From Toxoplasma gondii ME49 (lineage: Eukaryota; Apicomplexa; Conoidasida; Eucoccidiorida; Sarcocystidae): 64,000 bases of DNA. Position 1 is the first letter of the stretch, and the number at the start of each line of letters is the position of its first letter. This document shows positions 1 to 19,053 of this stretch, piece after piece. A program made the position numbers and the translations under genes. Location: the NCBI RefSeq assembly GCF_000006565.2, contig NC_031480.1, positions 3,197,529-3,261,528 of the forward strand. The letters are read 5' to 3'. Below the pieces are notes generated by a model. The model worked only from the letters and a program-made list of their open reading frames with translations, made no database searches and was not told the DNA's origin.

Positions 1-479
1 TTGCATATAGGCGGAGATGCGTATCGCTCCGCCGAAATGCTGAGACGAGAAACAAGAAAGGTTCTGTTGCGAGGCGCCGCGGAGGCTCCTCGTTGTTTGC
101 AAGAGAAACTGAAGATCACAGACTGTTACGTGTGAGAGGGAAACGGGGAAGACGCGTTTCCAAGTCGCACATCTGGAGGAAACCGTTTTTTCCTACTCCT
201 TCGTCGATTTGCTGGAGAGTCCGACTCGTACTGACACGGTCACTCTGCACAGATCAGTGAACTGAGAAATGTGATGCGGGACCCGCGAACGCGTTTTCTT
301 CAGTTTGCGCGGACAGGACGAGTTCCTCCTCGGTAACCGAGAGGTTCGCCTGTTCGCTGACCTTCGAATGCCGCCGCTCTATATCTGGCTTGGAGATTGC
401 GGACACCGCTTTGACTCAGTTCCTTTTAGGTTTTGAAAAAAACAGACGGACGCTCGCCTAGCCTCGCCTAGGCACCTAC

Positions 480-7123
<6,644 letters not shown>

Positions 7124-10100
7124 ATGGCAGCTTCTCGTTCTCGTCTCGCTTTCTCTCTCACTCTCTTTCCACTGCTGTCACATCTGCTATTCCTGGGGAC
7201 CTCGCCTTCTCCTCTGACACGACCTGCGCTTTCCCGGTCTTCTCCAATCCTCCGGCCTTGCCTCTGTCGTCGCGCCTGTCTCTCCCTCTTGGTCTGCGCG
7301 CCCTTGCTTGCTCTCGCCGCTTCCTTCCCTTCTTCTCCATCTCTGAAGCGCACGATTTCCGACGCTTCCTTTTCGGCCATCTCTGGCTCTCCTTTCGCCT
7401 CTTCCGCCGCTTCCTCCTCTCCTTCGTCTTCCTTCCGTGTTTCGTCGTCTTTCTCTGCTTTCTCGCCTTCGGCTCAAGGCTCTGCTCCTCCGTCTTTTGC
7501 TGCGCCTCTCGCAGCCGCTCCCGTTCTTCCACCGGCGGCTGCTGCGAAGGGCCGCGCAGAGTTCGAGGCTCTCTGGAAAGATGCAGAGGAGATATTGGGC
7601 GGGAGCAGAAGCGGCGCGCTCAAGAGTTGCTGGGCGGCGGTGTTGAAGGAAATCAACCTTCTGCAGAGTCTGCCGAGCGAGCAGGCCTGCAGCAGCCTCG
7701 GCGAGGCTTCCCGCGAGTACATTGCACTCCTCCGCGCGCGGTGTATATACACCCGAACCGGGCGCCCGTTCCCCAGCGCGCAGAACGGCTGCTACCTGCT
7801 GCCAGACGATGTGCCTGTCACTTGGCTCGCGCTCCGTCCGGAGAGACAGGGAGAAGCAGGAGGAGACGCCAGGTGGGCGAAGTCGCCAAAACATGAAAAA
7901 CAAGCGTCTGAGAGACGCGGGGCGGACCAGGTGGAAAACGTGGAGGGAAGCGAAGTGGAGGAAGGAACAGTCGAGAATCCGTGTGTGACACTCGAAGCCT
8001 TCCTGTCTCTCCAAAGCTCTCAAGACATCGCGCTGGAGCTACACCTGAGCGAAGGAGCAGAATTCCAAGGTTTCGCGGAGTCTACTGTGGCTTCGCTCTT
8101 TTCTGGAGACTCAGATCCCGATGTAAAGCCTTCTTCCAAGCATACGCCTCTCGCAGCCTCTGTGACATCGCAGACCAGGGGAACGGAGAACGAGAGAGAG
8201 ACGAAGGGGGAGAACGAGAGAGAGCGAAGGGGGGAGAACAGGGATGAGGACTCCACTGAGCAAGACAGCGCGCTTCCCCAGCGTTCCTCGCAGCCTGTTG
8301 CTCGCAGTTTGGAAGAGCGGAGAAGAGGCTCAAAAGGAAAGCGACGGAGCGCAGTCTTGAAACACCTGGTACACGCATGTGAGGCGCTCAGGCAACGCAT
8401 CGTCGATGGATGCCAACATGCAGACTCGATGGACTTTGGAACATTCGCGCTCGTTCGCGAACAAATCAACCACATCGGTGAGAAGGCGCAGGCAACACAG
8501 AGGCCACAGGCTATTCCCAGATAATGCAAAAGTGTAGAGATGTTGAAAAACGACTTCGGACTGTCGCTCTAGACATTCGCATGCACCAAGGCGCACTGAG
8601 GACACACCAATCTCTGGGATGCCTCACAAACACAGATCTACACACATGTACATTCATATCCACACACACATATATTTATATATATATATATATATATATA
8701 TTGTATATTTATGTATATATATATATATGTTTATGTATATATATATATATGTACATATATGTATATATTTATGTATATATTTATGTGTATATATACGTAC
8801 CAATTTGGGTACGTCCGCATACACACATATGCCCATGTAAGCGTAGCTGCAGATCTGTGCGTGGGCACCTTCTTCACAAATACGCACCTGAGGAGAGAGA
8901 GCGACGCACGAGCAGAGACTCTCGTTTTCATGCATCCGAACGGGCGCCGCAGATCCGCAAGAAGAGATGCTTGTAGATAACTGAACTGGAGTTGTCTGGG
9001 TATTCTCAGATTCACAGAGCCGACTCTGTGTACTTTTCGACGTGGACCTTCCCGACCTGCACACCTCAACGCGTCCTCACCTGGAGTGCAATGCGCATTT
9101 TCTCTCTCTCGTGTCTGTTGTGCCAGACAACATTTGTTTCTTCTTGCACAGTGCAGAGTGGCAGCGACGCAGCGAGGCGACTGTGAATCGCCTGGCTCTC
9201 GCGTCTGGGGCGGTGGCTTCGCGCCTGCATGCGCAGGCGCAGAATCTCGCGGAGATGCATGTGATTCAAAAGCAGCAGTTGGAGGGGGGCTGGCAAGTGA
9301 CTCAGCTCCTTTCGAATCTACACGAAGGCCTGAAGGACGTCTTTGCGGCACTGCACCAGATCCGAAGTTTCCATCGCTACCTGGCGGAGGCTGTGGGCAG
9401 CGTACAGACGTTCGCCTTTTACTTCTTCGCTCTGTTTCTCTCCCTCTGCTTCACGGCGCATGCACGCGTGCAGGCGGCGCGGCTCCCGCTCCTCCTGCTG
9501 CTCCTCGTCCTCACCGCCGTCGAGCTCGCGACTCGGAAATGGGGTATGCGACTCTTCCTCGCTTTCGCAGAGCTCCGCGAGCGCGCTCGGTTCTGGAGGC
9601 ATCCTGACGAGACGCAGACGAGTCGAAGCGACCCGTTTCGCACTCTCGGCGACTCCTGGGAAGCTCCAGGCGCCGCCGTCGAGACCGTTGCATGCGGCCT
9701 GAGGTGTATGTACACCTCTGCCGCTGCACTGGTCTGGCTCCACCGCGCCGTCGTTCACAAGACGCCCGAGGAGCTGCTTCGCAACGAGATGAAGAAACTC
9801 CAGAAGGAAATGCAAGAGGTGCGCCAGGCGCTCTGTCAGCGGTCTCGCGCCGCAGCAGCGGCCGTCCAGCATGCCAAAGGAAACGCGAGTCCGAGAAGCG
9901 ACGCGGTTTGGAGAGAAGAGTCGAGTTGGGGAGAAGAGGCGAGTCGGCGGCACAATGCGGTTTGGAGAGGGGAAGGTCGAGGAAGGGAGAAAAAGTTGTT
10001 TCAGGCCTTTGTGCCGCGGCGCGCTGCAGGGCCGCAGCAAAGGGAGGCATGTGCATTTCCACAGAAGCCAAACGTTCGAGGCGACGTCCTGTCCGCCGAG

Positions 10101-12017
10101 AGGGCCGAGCGCAGTTGCTGGTCGTCTACTGGAGGCGGCGAAGAGGAGACACCCTGCACCGCCTGCCTTCCGAGTTTGACGCAAAGATGGCGCACCTCGA
10201 TAGAACGCGATGAAAACGAAGAAGAAGAGGGAGGAGCAGAGAGAGGAGAAAAGGGAGAAGAAAGGAGAGGAGAGGAACGAAAAGGCGACGGAGGAGGAAC
10301 AGGGGGAAGGGAGGGGGAGGACCCAGGGCATGCCAGCGCGGTGGCCAATCTGGAGAAGGAAGTGGCGGAGCTTCGAGGGCGGCTCGCTAGGCAAACTTTG
10401 GTGCATGCACGGCTGATGAACTTTTGCGAGGAAATGCTGGATAAATTTCGACGCGGCGAACAAGCATCGGAGAGCGACCTCAACCAAGGCGCGGCTCTCC
10501 AGCTGCTCTGGAACGAGACCTGCAGCGTCGCGTCCCTGTCTGGGAAGCTCGCGCATTCGGCTTCCATGTTCGTTTCTTCTCTCTCTCATCCGTTCTCCTC
10601 TCCGACGTCCTCCTTCGCGTCGCTCCCTGGCGAGCCTGGCCCTGCCGAAAGCCCTTCCGACCTCCGATTCTTCAGCGTCTCCTCGCCGTCTTCCTCAACC
10701 GGCCGGGTCGCCGCGCCGTTGGGTTGTACGTCCACTGGAGACGGTTTGAGCGGGGGCGTTGGGAGCGCGCAGGAGGAGACATCAGCCTCTTCTCGGATTC
10801 GTTCCAGTCCAGTCGACGCTGTGTCTCCGAACCTCGAGGGAGGTATGTCTCTCGCCGCCTCTGTCTCCGCCCGCGTCGAGGGGGCAGGGGACAAGCAGGC
10901 GTCGAACGAGGAAGAGGCGGAGTGCGTGTCTCCGAGCGCTCGCTTGGCGTCTCAAGCGTCTCCTCGATTTTGTGTTGTTCCGGCTCGGAGCGAAGGCGAA
11001 CGTCAGCCGGTGAGTGCCACGGCCCGCGGGAGGACGCCCTCCGCAAACGAAAAACAAGTCTTCTGCGCCTCTCTCAAAACATCACAGAGACTGCTGGCAG
11101 GGACTGGAGGAGACATCTGCGCCGCGCTGTCTGTGGGGTCGGTGCGGTGTGGAGACAGGCACCGCACAGGGCCAGAAACGCCTGGCTGGCTAGCGTCGGT
11201 CGTCCGGAGACACCTCGGCTGGGGGGCGAGAGCGAGAACAAGACACAGGCGGGCGGCCGTGTCTCTCTCTCGGCGCTACGACAGAGACGAAGGAGAAGCA
11301 GCAGACTCGACTTTCCTGCCTTCTTCAGAAGAAGACGAACGCAAGACAGCGGTGGAGAGCAGAAGCAGACTCGTACGGACGAACGCAGAAGACGCAGAAG
11401 CAGTGGCGCCGGATGGAGACCCAGACGAGCGAAGAAGCGCAGGATCCTGCGGGCAACGCGCCGAGCGACGGGCGGCCGTCGCTGATTCTCTCACGGCGCC
11501 GCAGATGCGCGACCGAAGGGAGACGAACTCGGACGAGGAAAGGATGAAGCTCGATCGGGAAGAGGGAGACACTGAATGCGGCAACGGCGGCAGAGGTAGA
11601 CAAGGAGGAGGCAAAAGAAGAATCGATGGAAACAGACAAAGAGACATAGAACAGAGAGAAGAAAGGGAAGAAAAAGCGGCAGCGAGACCAGGAGGCTTAC
11701 GCCGAAATCCTGTGAGAGCCGCACGACCTCGTCACTTTCTCGGCTGTGTGGAAGTTGAGAATCCGGCGGAATTTGCGGCGCCGTGGCTCTCGAAGATTTC
11801 AGAGAACTCTGGGGAAGACACCGCCCTCCCAGCACCGAGGGCTCGACGGGTCGAAAGCGAGAGAAGACAGGGAAGACACCAAGTCGAGAAAAAAAAAGGA
11901 GAAGAAGCGAGAAGCAACGAGACAAAAGGAGAGAGCAAGGAACAGCGAGAACGAGAGAGAGACGCCAAGGGAGCGAGGGGGAAACACCCGAAAACAGAGC
12001 GAGGGAACGGTCAATGA
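7124..12017 (+). CDS. GEX1: GEX1/KAR5/Brambleberry-family nuclear envelope fusion protein
   Basis: Family members sit in the nuclear envelope of gametes and zygotes and are needed for karyogamy. Two exons (7124-8477 and 9127-12017) join in phase to give 1,414 residues. ATG 7124 has a strong start context (A at -3, G at +4) and is followed by a hydrophobic signal-like segment. At about residues 165-230 lies the cysteine-rich block: '[13 protein letters not shown]', '[20 protein letters not shown]' and '[13 protein letters not shown]', which is the family's CW...S+LA...C...GR..P.C pattern. The splice junction recreates 'INHIDNICFFL', the conserved HID-ICFFL motif. Then come a coiled-coil-like stretch and paired hydrophobic segments near residues 540-590. 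The last roughly 800 residues are an Arg/Glu/Ser-rich tail far longer than in plants or yeast. The 649-nt intron carries a TA microsatellite. Confidence 0.8.
8655..8800. repeat. TA/TATG-rich microsatellite in the GEX1 intron
   Basis: About 145 nt of interrupted (TA)n, TATG and TATT units within the intron 8478-9126. Spurious Tyr/Ile reading frames cross it on both strands. Confidence 0.95.
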
Positions 12018-15000
12018 AAACGGTGTTAAACGACAGAAAAGCAAGTGGAAGAGGAACGGAAAGGTTGAGAAATCGAGCAAGAGAAGGAAGGATGAGATAT
12101 AGGGAACAAACGAAAGGAGACCGAGGCAAGAGAGGAAAGAAACAGATGTGGAGCAAGAGAAGGAAGGACAGAGAGGCAGAGCATCAGAAGAGAAGGACGA
12201 TATTACAGGAAGACTGAGAAGGAGAAAAAATCAATGACAGACGGGAGTTGACGAGGTGAAGGATGAAAGACTCAAATTAGGGGAGGAGGCGCCAGTGGGG
12301 AAAAGATGTGCAGAGACGAGGAAAGGAACAGCGAAGAAAAGAGAGCAGAGTGCGAGGAAAGAGAACGGAAGAGACACCATCGGCCGAGAAAGTGGAGAGA
12401 GAGGAGAAAGAAATGGACATGCCTAGCATCCTCCGTACAGTGCTCAGCTGCGCGCGACGGAGTGACGCATAGGCCTGAAAGAGAGAGGTGAGGAGGAATC
12501 GGCATAAAAAACGATGAATCGCAGAGAGAGTCGTGGTGAAACGCGAACGCCTCAGATCGACTTGCAGCTACCACCGACTGCTCTCTAATGGCCTTGAAGA
12601 AGAACAACGAAGGTGACAAGGCAGTGACTTTTGCCTGTTCGAAACGGTTTCTGTAAAACGCTTTTTCAAAGTGTTTCCACCCACACGACATCCTTGCTCC
12701 CTGAAGAAACAACTCCCTCCCACGATTGACACATACACCGCGCAGAATCGCCCTTTCCTTCACGAAATCTAGATATCTATGCATATACAGAAATGTAGAT
12801 ATACATCTAGTTATAATCCAGTTGTTACATATATCTTCGGCCCTCTTTATACATATCTATATATATCATGTTGATTGCTGTATAGATACAGGAATATCTG
12901 TATATTTACATTACTTACATATATATATATATATGCACAGATTTCACGTGGCGGTGTAGTTACATGTAGATGCGTATATTTACATTATGCATATTATACA
13001 CATCGAACTGCTGTATAGGTCCATATGTAAGTATGGGCATATATATATATATATATATATATGTATTTGTTTAGAACATCTGGTCAAACTATGTTTCGCT
13101 GTGCCTTTTACGGTTTTCGGCCTTTCTTCTGTCGCGGAGTCCCCTGGTAGTCCGTGGCATTTGCAAGAGACGAGCCCGAGCGCGTTCTCCATTTTTTCGT
13201 TTTCGCACCGGAGCCAATCTCGACAGACGGGGTCCGCAGCGGTGCCTTCTGCGGCTGCCAGAGAGAGGCAGTGACTCTGCGTTTTTTTAATATTCACAAT
13301 TGAAAACGCCACACTGCATGCGATGCAGGAATCTTCAATGTCGCCGCGTGACTCTCCACAAGACCTTGCGAAGCCTGAGAACCACAGAACTAGCATGTGC
13401 ATATAGTGTGAATCCTCCGGTCCAGTTCGCAAACCAAATACAGATACAGACTCCAGTTGCTGAGTAAATCATTCAGTCCGCGAATTTCAAATCCAAAAGT
13501 GGAGCCGGGGCCGCCGAGGCCGATTCGTTCACACGGCTCTCCATCGCAGGGTAGCGCGTTGATCCTGGCACTGAAAACGTTCTTCGAAGAAACGAGCATG
13601 CCTTCGGCCGACATGGCTGTGGAGGTGACTCCTGGACCCGATGGAAACTTTCGCGTCTCTCTCCACCTTTCACTTTGTCTCGTCACGTTTACGGAAATGG
13701 TCTGCTTGCCCCAATTCTCGGTTCGGCGACTTTGCGAACACGGGGGTCCGTTTGCTCGGGGTGGAGAGAAGGACGAGGAATTTCGAGAGGTTTCTCGACT
13801 TCTTCTCGAGTGCTTCCTGGACATCCATTCTCCACGCAGGACTATGTTCTTGTTGTTCTTGGTGTTCTTGGGAACCACTCTGCACGCAGGGTCACTTCAC
13901 GGATTTTTCTCGATACTCTGTGCTACGTCGTGAGTCTCTGTTGTAGCCGTAGTCTTTGTTTCTCGGATGGACAGTTGTGTGTGTGGATGTCTTCACCATG
14001 GAAGCCGGGTGGTTGAAACGCTGCTTTCAGCGTAGACGAGGAGTCCATCTGTTTGCTAGGATTAGTGCTCTCCAAGACGGGAGCATTTCGATCTTCTTTC
14101 GCGGCAACCTGTGCTTCATGATTCTTCATCAACTTGGATTCTAAATGACTGTCTTTCGGGGCTCGCAGCGCCGAGACGAAACCTGTCATCCTAAACATGA
14201 ACTGTCAATTGTTCGTTTTTTGCGTCTTGCCTGTCTCTCTCTAGACTTCCCAGCCTTCACGCTGGGCGACAAAGAGAAGACACGAAGCAGGAAGGGAAGC
14301 GAGTGAGTGCGAGGCCGAGAGAAAAGACAGATGAGAGAAGCAGAAAACGCCAGAAGAAGGAGACCCTTGCGGGAGAGCGTCAGAAAGAAAGAGGCAGGCA
14401 TTCGATAGGTGGAAAAAAAGAAGAAAGACACTCTCGCGAGACAGAAAGAGAGAGAGCTAATGATGGGGCGTGGACGCTTTACCGGACGTCATGATCATCA
14501 ACTTGCCATGTAGAGCTTCAAAGGGTGACATGGAGCATTCCCCAGATACGCAAAGAACCGCAGAAAAAAGGAAAACCGACGGCAGACAGTGAGAGACACA
14601 TGCTGGAAAGGCAGAAGGAAGACTGCAACAAGGAAGTTGTTTTTCGCCGCGGACTGCTGGACCCGACATGGGGCGGGTGCCATCTTTGTGCGTCTCCTGG
14701 AGTCCTCAGAGTCGAGCGCTCGCTGGACCACTTCGACTGTCTCAGGGCGACGACTTCGAGGATAAACTGCAGACAAAACGGCCTTCTTTCTGTCATCGCC
14801 AGGCGACCACTGAGAGGCCGTCGCGGATGGGGAGAACCAGCTGAGGAAACGAGAAAAGGCGCCAGCGAAAAAGATAAAATGTAGGACGATCCAGACGCGC
14901 GGTCCTGCAGAGCCCACCGAGGCGGCCGAGGACGCAGACGGTGAACGAAGACCCAAAAACGAAACAGGAAGTGCATATCTCCTGAACATACTCCCGAACG

Positions 15001-15521
15001 CACAAAGAGGAGACGAATGTCAGAGGCCTGGAACAAAAAAACGGCGACTTGTCGAGGAAACGCGAAAAAAGACAGGAGCAGAGCAAATGGTCTGTGCGCG
15101 AAAGATGCATCGCCCTGTTCCAGAGTCAGATGCGCAAGTCGAGTCCCCCGAGAGAGGGCGAAAAAAATGAAAAAACACACTTGAAAAAAGAGGAGCAGTA
15201 GAATTGGACAGGCGCGGGAGAAGCCGAACGAAGAGAGAACGCGGAGAAGACAGTGGCGCTAGAGGGAGCAGCGCGTGATGCCTCCGAGGGGGAAAAAACG
15301 AAAAAAAACAAGACTGCAAGTAACGTGATGAAGAACGCGACTGTGGGTACGCTGTTCAAAACAGATCTAGGAGTGTATATCTCAAGATGCGAAGGATACG
15401 GGAGAAAAGTCCCGTCAAGCGTTTCTCGATAGACACATTAAGGAAAGAGCTGCGGTAGACACACAGAAAAGTCGAAAGATCTCTGTCTCAACGTGTGGTA
15501 GAGACGCTTGTTTTCTCTGGT
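12018..15521. other. Convergent intergenic region between GEX1 and the O-methyltransferase
   Basis: Both neighbours end towards this 3.5-kb stretch. It is GA-rich on the plus strand near the GEX1 stop, has TA microsatellites at 12.8-13.1 kb, and holds no frame with a recognisable domain. An extra 3' exon of the O-methyltransferase may lie here (see that entry). Otherwise I see only presumptive 3' UTR sequence. Confidence 0.55.
12780..13065. repeat. Cluster of TA/TATG microsatellites
   Basis: Several short ATATAT/GTATAT tracts separated by unique sequence. The longest pure run is at about 13039-13062. Confidence 0.9.
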
Positions 15522-18334
15522 CTAACGGCCTACCTGGGCAACGCGTTCGTCGCTTCTCAGCATCTCCCTCACTAGTTTCATCTCTCTCTCAATCTCCTCC
15601 AGTCGTCTCTCTCTCTTCTCTTTCTTCTTCTCCCTCTCTCTCCGCTTCCCGTTCTCTTCCAACTCTGGCGTCTTGTTCTCCTCGATCACCCTCTCTTCAA
15701 GTTGCTCCGTGTGTCTGATCTCGTTTGTGTGCTCGGGATCTGAGAGTTCTTCGTTCCTGCCGTTCCCTTGCTCCCTCCGCCCATCCGCGTTCCTCTGGTC
15801 GTGCGTCGGTGTCTCGGCCTCGTCTCCGCTGTCGCCTTCTTTTCGCGTCTCCGCAGTTGCGTCTCCGAAGTCGAGTTCTTTCTCCCTGGCCACAAGCGCC
15901 CCTGAAGACGCGTCCCTCTTCCGGTTCGCCTTGAAGAGAATGTTATCAATCAACAGAAGGCCCCCGGGTGCGAGGAGCGGCTGCGAGGGATGTAGAATAA
16001 AATCTCGAAGAAACTCGCCGTACTGCCTTTTGCTCGCGTCGAGAAAAATCAAATCAAATCCCTCGGGGGGAATCAAGAGGTTCCTGAGATCGCTCTCCAA
16101 GGCAAAAGAGGCTTGGCCGTGTTCAGCCTTTGTATCGTCAGCCTGTCGCGCGTCTTGGTGCGTCTCTGGGAAATGCAGAGAACTCAAACTTGCTTGCCGA
16201 TCGCCTTCCCCCCTCACTCGCTCGTCTTCCCCTTTCTCGTTCGTCCTTTCTCCTCGCTCCCCCCTCGCCTGTCTCTCTTTCTCACTGGCTTCGTCCTGCT
16301 CTTCGTCGAGAGTTTTCCTCTCTCGTTTCGACTCAACCAGCCTGGGGCCGCCCCCTCCTTCGACACTCCGCGGCTTCACTTTCCTCTGAAGCAGCGCAAG
16401 CGCCTCTCGGGCCTCGCCCTCGATTACCCGAATATAAGCCGCATACGGTGAGGAAGCGAAATGGGCCCGAGCTACGTCCAGCGCTCGCCGGTCCCTCTCA
16501 ATTGTGACAAGGACAGGGGGCCTTCCTTCGAGATTGTGTCCTTTCTCGGATTGAGGGAGAAGATGGTCCTTTGCTCCGGGCCGTCGAGCGGGCGTTTCCT
16601 GCGTTTCCTCTTCCTCTTCTTTCTCCTCGTTTCCGCTCTGTTGTTCCGATCTCGGAGACTTCCACCACTTGGCAGGCGACGGGTGGGAGGGTCGGGCGTT
16701 GATTGAGAGGCCTTCTGCGAGGCTGAGAGCTGCGAGAGAAAAAGTCAAAAAAAGTAAGAAGCGGAAGAAGTGAAATTCAGGGGAAGAAACAGACGAAACG
16801 AAAATCCTGAAAAAACCGAAAGGTAAATGCTCACATTAGATACCTTGCCGATCTCCGTCTCCCGAACTCGCGGCCAAGGCATGCGTTCAACGACGCAGAA
16901 AACCAAGCGTATGTATTGCGAGAGGTGAGAGACTGAGCGAGAAGGAAACCGAGAAGGAAAGGAGGGAGAGCCAAGCTGCGAGAGAGGAGAGAGGAAAGAC
17001 GAGAATCGACGACAGCAAAGGAGCGGTAATCAGCTGGAGAAGCACACAGAGAAAGTTAAACGCGTAGAGGAAGGCAGATCGCGAAGAAAAAACCGCAAAG
17101 AGTGGACGGACGACGTGAGTCCGAGAACACTCTATAAAACGAAAGAGACGGGCCTGCCGGTCTCGCTGTGACATCCTCGGAAACGACTGATTTCGGAAAA
17201 CAGAGGAAATGTTTCGTCCTCCAAAGACGCACTGGAAAGGCCGGTGAAGGTGCCAATTTCGAGGATGGCACGAGGCTTTTGAAGCCGCGAAATAGTGGAC
17301 AGAAGCCTGCACTGCAGTTTGTCACTCCACCAGGGCCCCGAAGACGTTTCGCTGACTTCTCTGGGGTTCGCGTCTTCTCGCTCTCCTTCTCCACGCGTTT
17401 TCTTCGACAGGCGAGTTCCCCTGCCTCTCGCTACCTCTCGCGCAGGCGCGCTCTCTTCTTCGCTTTCGGCTCGTGTGGGCTGCTCGTCGCTTCTTCCCCT
17501 CCACATGCGACTCGCTTCTTCGATCTCTAGCCGAGGGGATCTCTCTGCATCCTTTCCTCGCAACGAACGTCGCCGACAGGCCTCGGCTCTCGCCTTGTCA
17601 GAGTTTGTTTTCTCGCCGCTCTCCCTGCCCCAGACGAGTTCCTCCGTCGCGAGACGCAGTTGATCTAGAATGGGTTCCTGAGCAAACGAAGCAGAGCTCG
17701 CTGCTGTCGCCTCTGCATGCAGTTCCCCCAGAGCGTCGACGCCGACGTTCGCGCTCTCCTCGTCTCCCCGCTCCTGGCACTCCGCTTCTCTCCCACTCAG
17801 ATTGCTTTCTCCCGCAACTCTGGCGTCTCCTCTCGCTTCCAGCTCGCGTCTTTCTCGCTCCCTGAGGTTGCGTCCGCTCTGCGCGCAAGTCTTGCTCTGA
17901 CCGCCCAGTTCCGCCTCTGGACCACGGCCGCCTGCTGCGCGTAGTCCTGCTCCATTCGCCGCCTCGGCACACGGAGCGGAGGCCCGGAGAGAAGGCGGGG
18001 AAGCAGACGGAGACTCGAGCGAATCCACAGCAGAGGCCCGACTTAAAGCCTGTGGAGGCGGCAACGGAGAACCAGAAAACGAAGAGATCGAAGCGCGCGA
18101 AGAAGCCGAGAGCGGAGAGGGAGACGAAGGAGAAACAGTCAGGAAAGAGTAAGGTGAAGACGACCGCGGAGACGAGAGAGGCGACAACGAAAGCAAAGGC
18201 GACGTAAAGACGCGAAGCCGGCGAGGGCCGTCAGAGCTAGGAGGATGTCTCAGGCGCGAGCTCGGGTGAGAGGAGAAGGATGCCAAATTGCCTTGTGGGT
18301 GTTTGGCTTTTCCCGAGCTCCAGGGCACCCACAA
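15522..18334 (-). CDS. Caffeoyl-CoA/catechol-type (family 3) S-adenosylmethionine O-methyltransferase
   Basis: Family-3 methyltransferases move a methyl group from S-adenosylmethionine to a small hydroxylated acceptor; the acceptor here is unknown. Exon 1 ends at 17233 and exon 2 starts at 16729. The join gives 'ILEIGTFTGLSTLSLAEGL', the SAM-binding motif I, which confirms the 503-nt intron. Upstream are 'EPILDQLRLATEEL' and 'WWSDKLQCRLL'. Downstream are 'LVTIERDRRALDVARAHF' (motif II region), 'FDLIFLDASKRQYGEFL' with the metal-binding Asp, and 'LLAPGGLLLIDNILFKA'. Two charged inserts, between strands 3 and 4 and after the IDN motif, enlarge the domain. The open frame extends upstream to 18334 without an ATG, so the true start lies in an unresolved 5' exon. 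The frame ends 'DERVAQ' and then a GTAGGC that looks like a donor. The usual LPxGDG tail is absent, so a last exon may be missing. Confidence 0.75.
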
Positions 18335-19053
18335 AGGGCCGAGGAAGGCAGAGAGAAACGACCTCTGAACGACAAACGACAGGCCGGCAGGCGAACGAAA
18401 GCAGCGTCGCAGAAGAGCGAGATGCTCGGGGAATCCTCACGAAATGCGAAGAACGAATCGAGGGCGTTCGGCAACAGCGAAAGACGTAGAATCTCGAAAA
18501 CACACAGACCAATAACGGAGTCGGCGCCGATCCCCGTGCGCATCCAGCATATACATATCAATGCACTTATATATATATATATATATATATATATGTCTGG
18601 GGTGGGAGAGGTATGTTTACACCGAGAGAGTTGGACATGCAGAGATGCATGGAGGTAGACGCATGTTTGATGTTTGAAGGGATGTCTACAGCGAGACAGA
18701 TTTATAGAGCGAGGCCGAGGCATGCGCACAGGTCCTACACAGATGTATAGAGATGCGCAAAGACGCATCGACACAGAAGACGGCTTTTCTGCGGCATGAA
18801 AGGATTCAGGGAACGGCAGAGAGGAGGGAACGAAGCTGCGCAGCCACGGAGAGAGTCACAGGCAAGTGCAGAGCGCTGAATTTGGCCGCGTTCTAAAAGC
18901 AGAAAAGATGATGACTCTCGCTCGCTGGATCACGAGAAGAATGCGCTTGCTGATGCTCAGGAAGACAACAGAAACGCCGCCTCGTGAAGATTCAAAGAGC
19001 CCGATGCGCGCGTCAGAACTCGCACAGACTCGCCTGCATGCGCCCGCGCCTCC
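18335..19053. other. Intergenic region 5' of the O-methyltransferase
   Basis: It separates the O-methyltransferase from the 3' end of the upstream TrhO-type gene, which has the same orientation. It must hold the O-methyltransferase 5' exon and promoter, plus the 3' UTR of the TrhO-type gene. A (TA)n run lies at 18568-18594. No independent gene is seen. Confidence 0.5.
18568..18594. repeat. TA microsatellite
   Basis: Pure (TA)n run of 27 nt. Confidence 0.95.

Noticed and set aside
8655..8800. Tyr/Ile-rich 'proteins' on both strands
   Set aside because: Translation of a TA microsatellite within an intron.
9318..10589. Minus-strand open frame of 423 codons
   Set aside because: Antisense of GEX1 exon 2; Ser/Leu-rich with no domain and no ATG-supported splice model.
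15673..16389. Plus-strand open frame of 238 codons
   Set aside because: Antisense of the O-methyltransferase exon that contains the DAS and IDN motifs.
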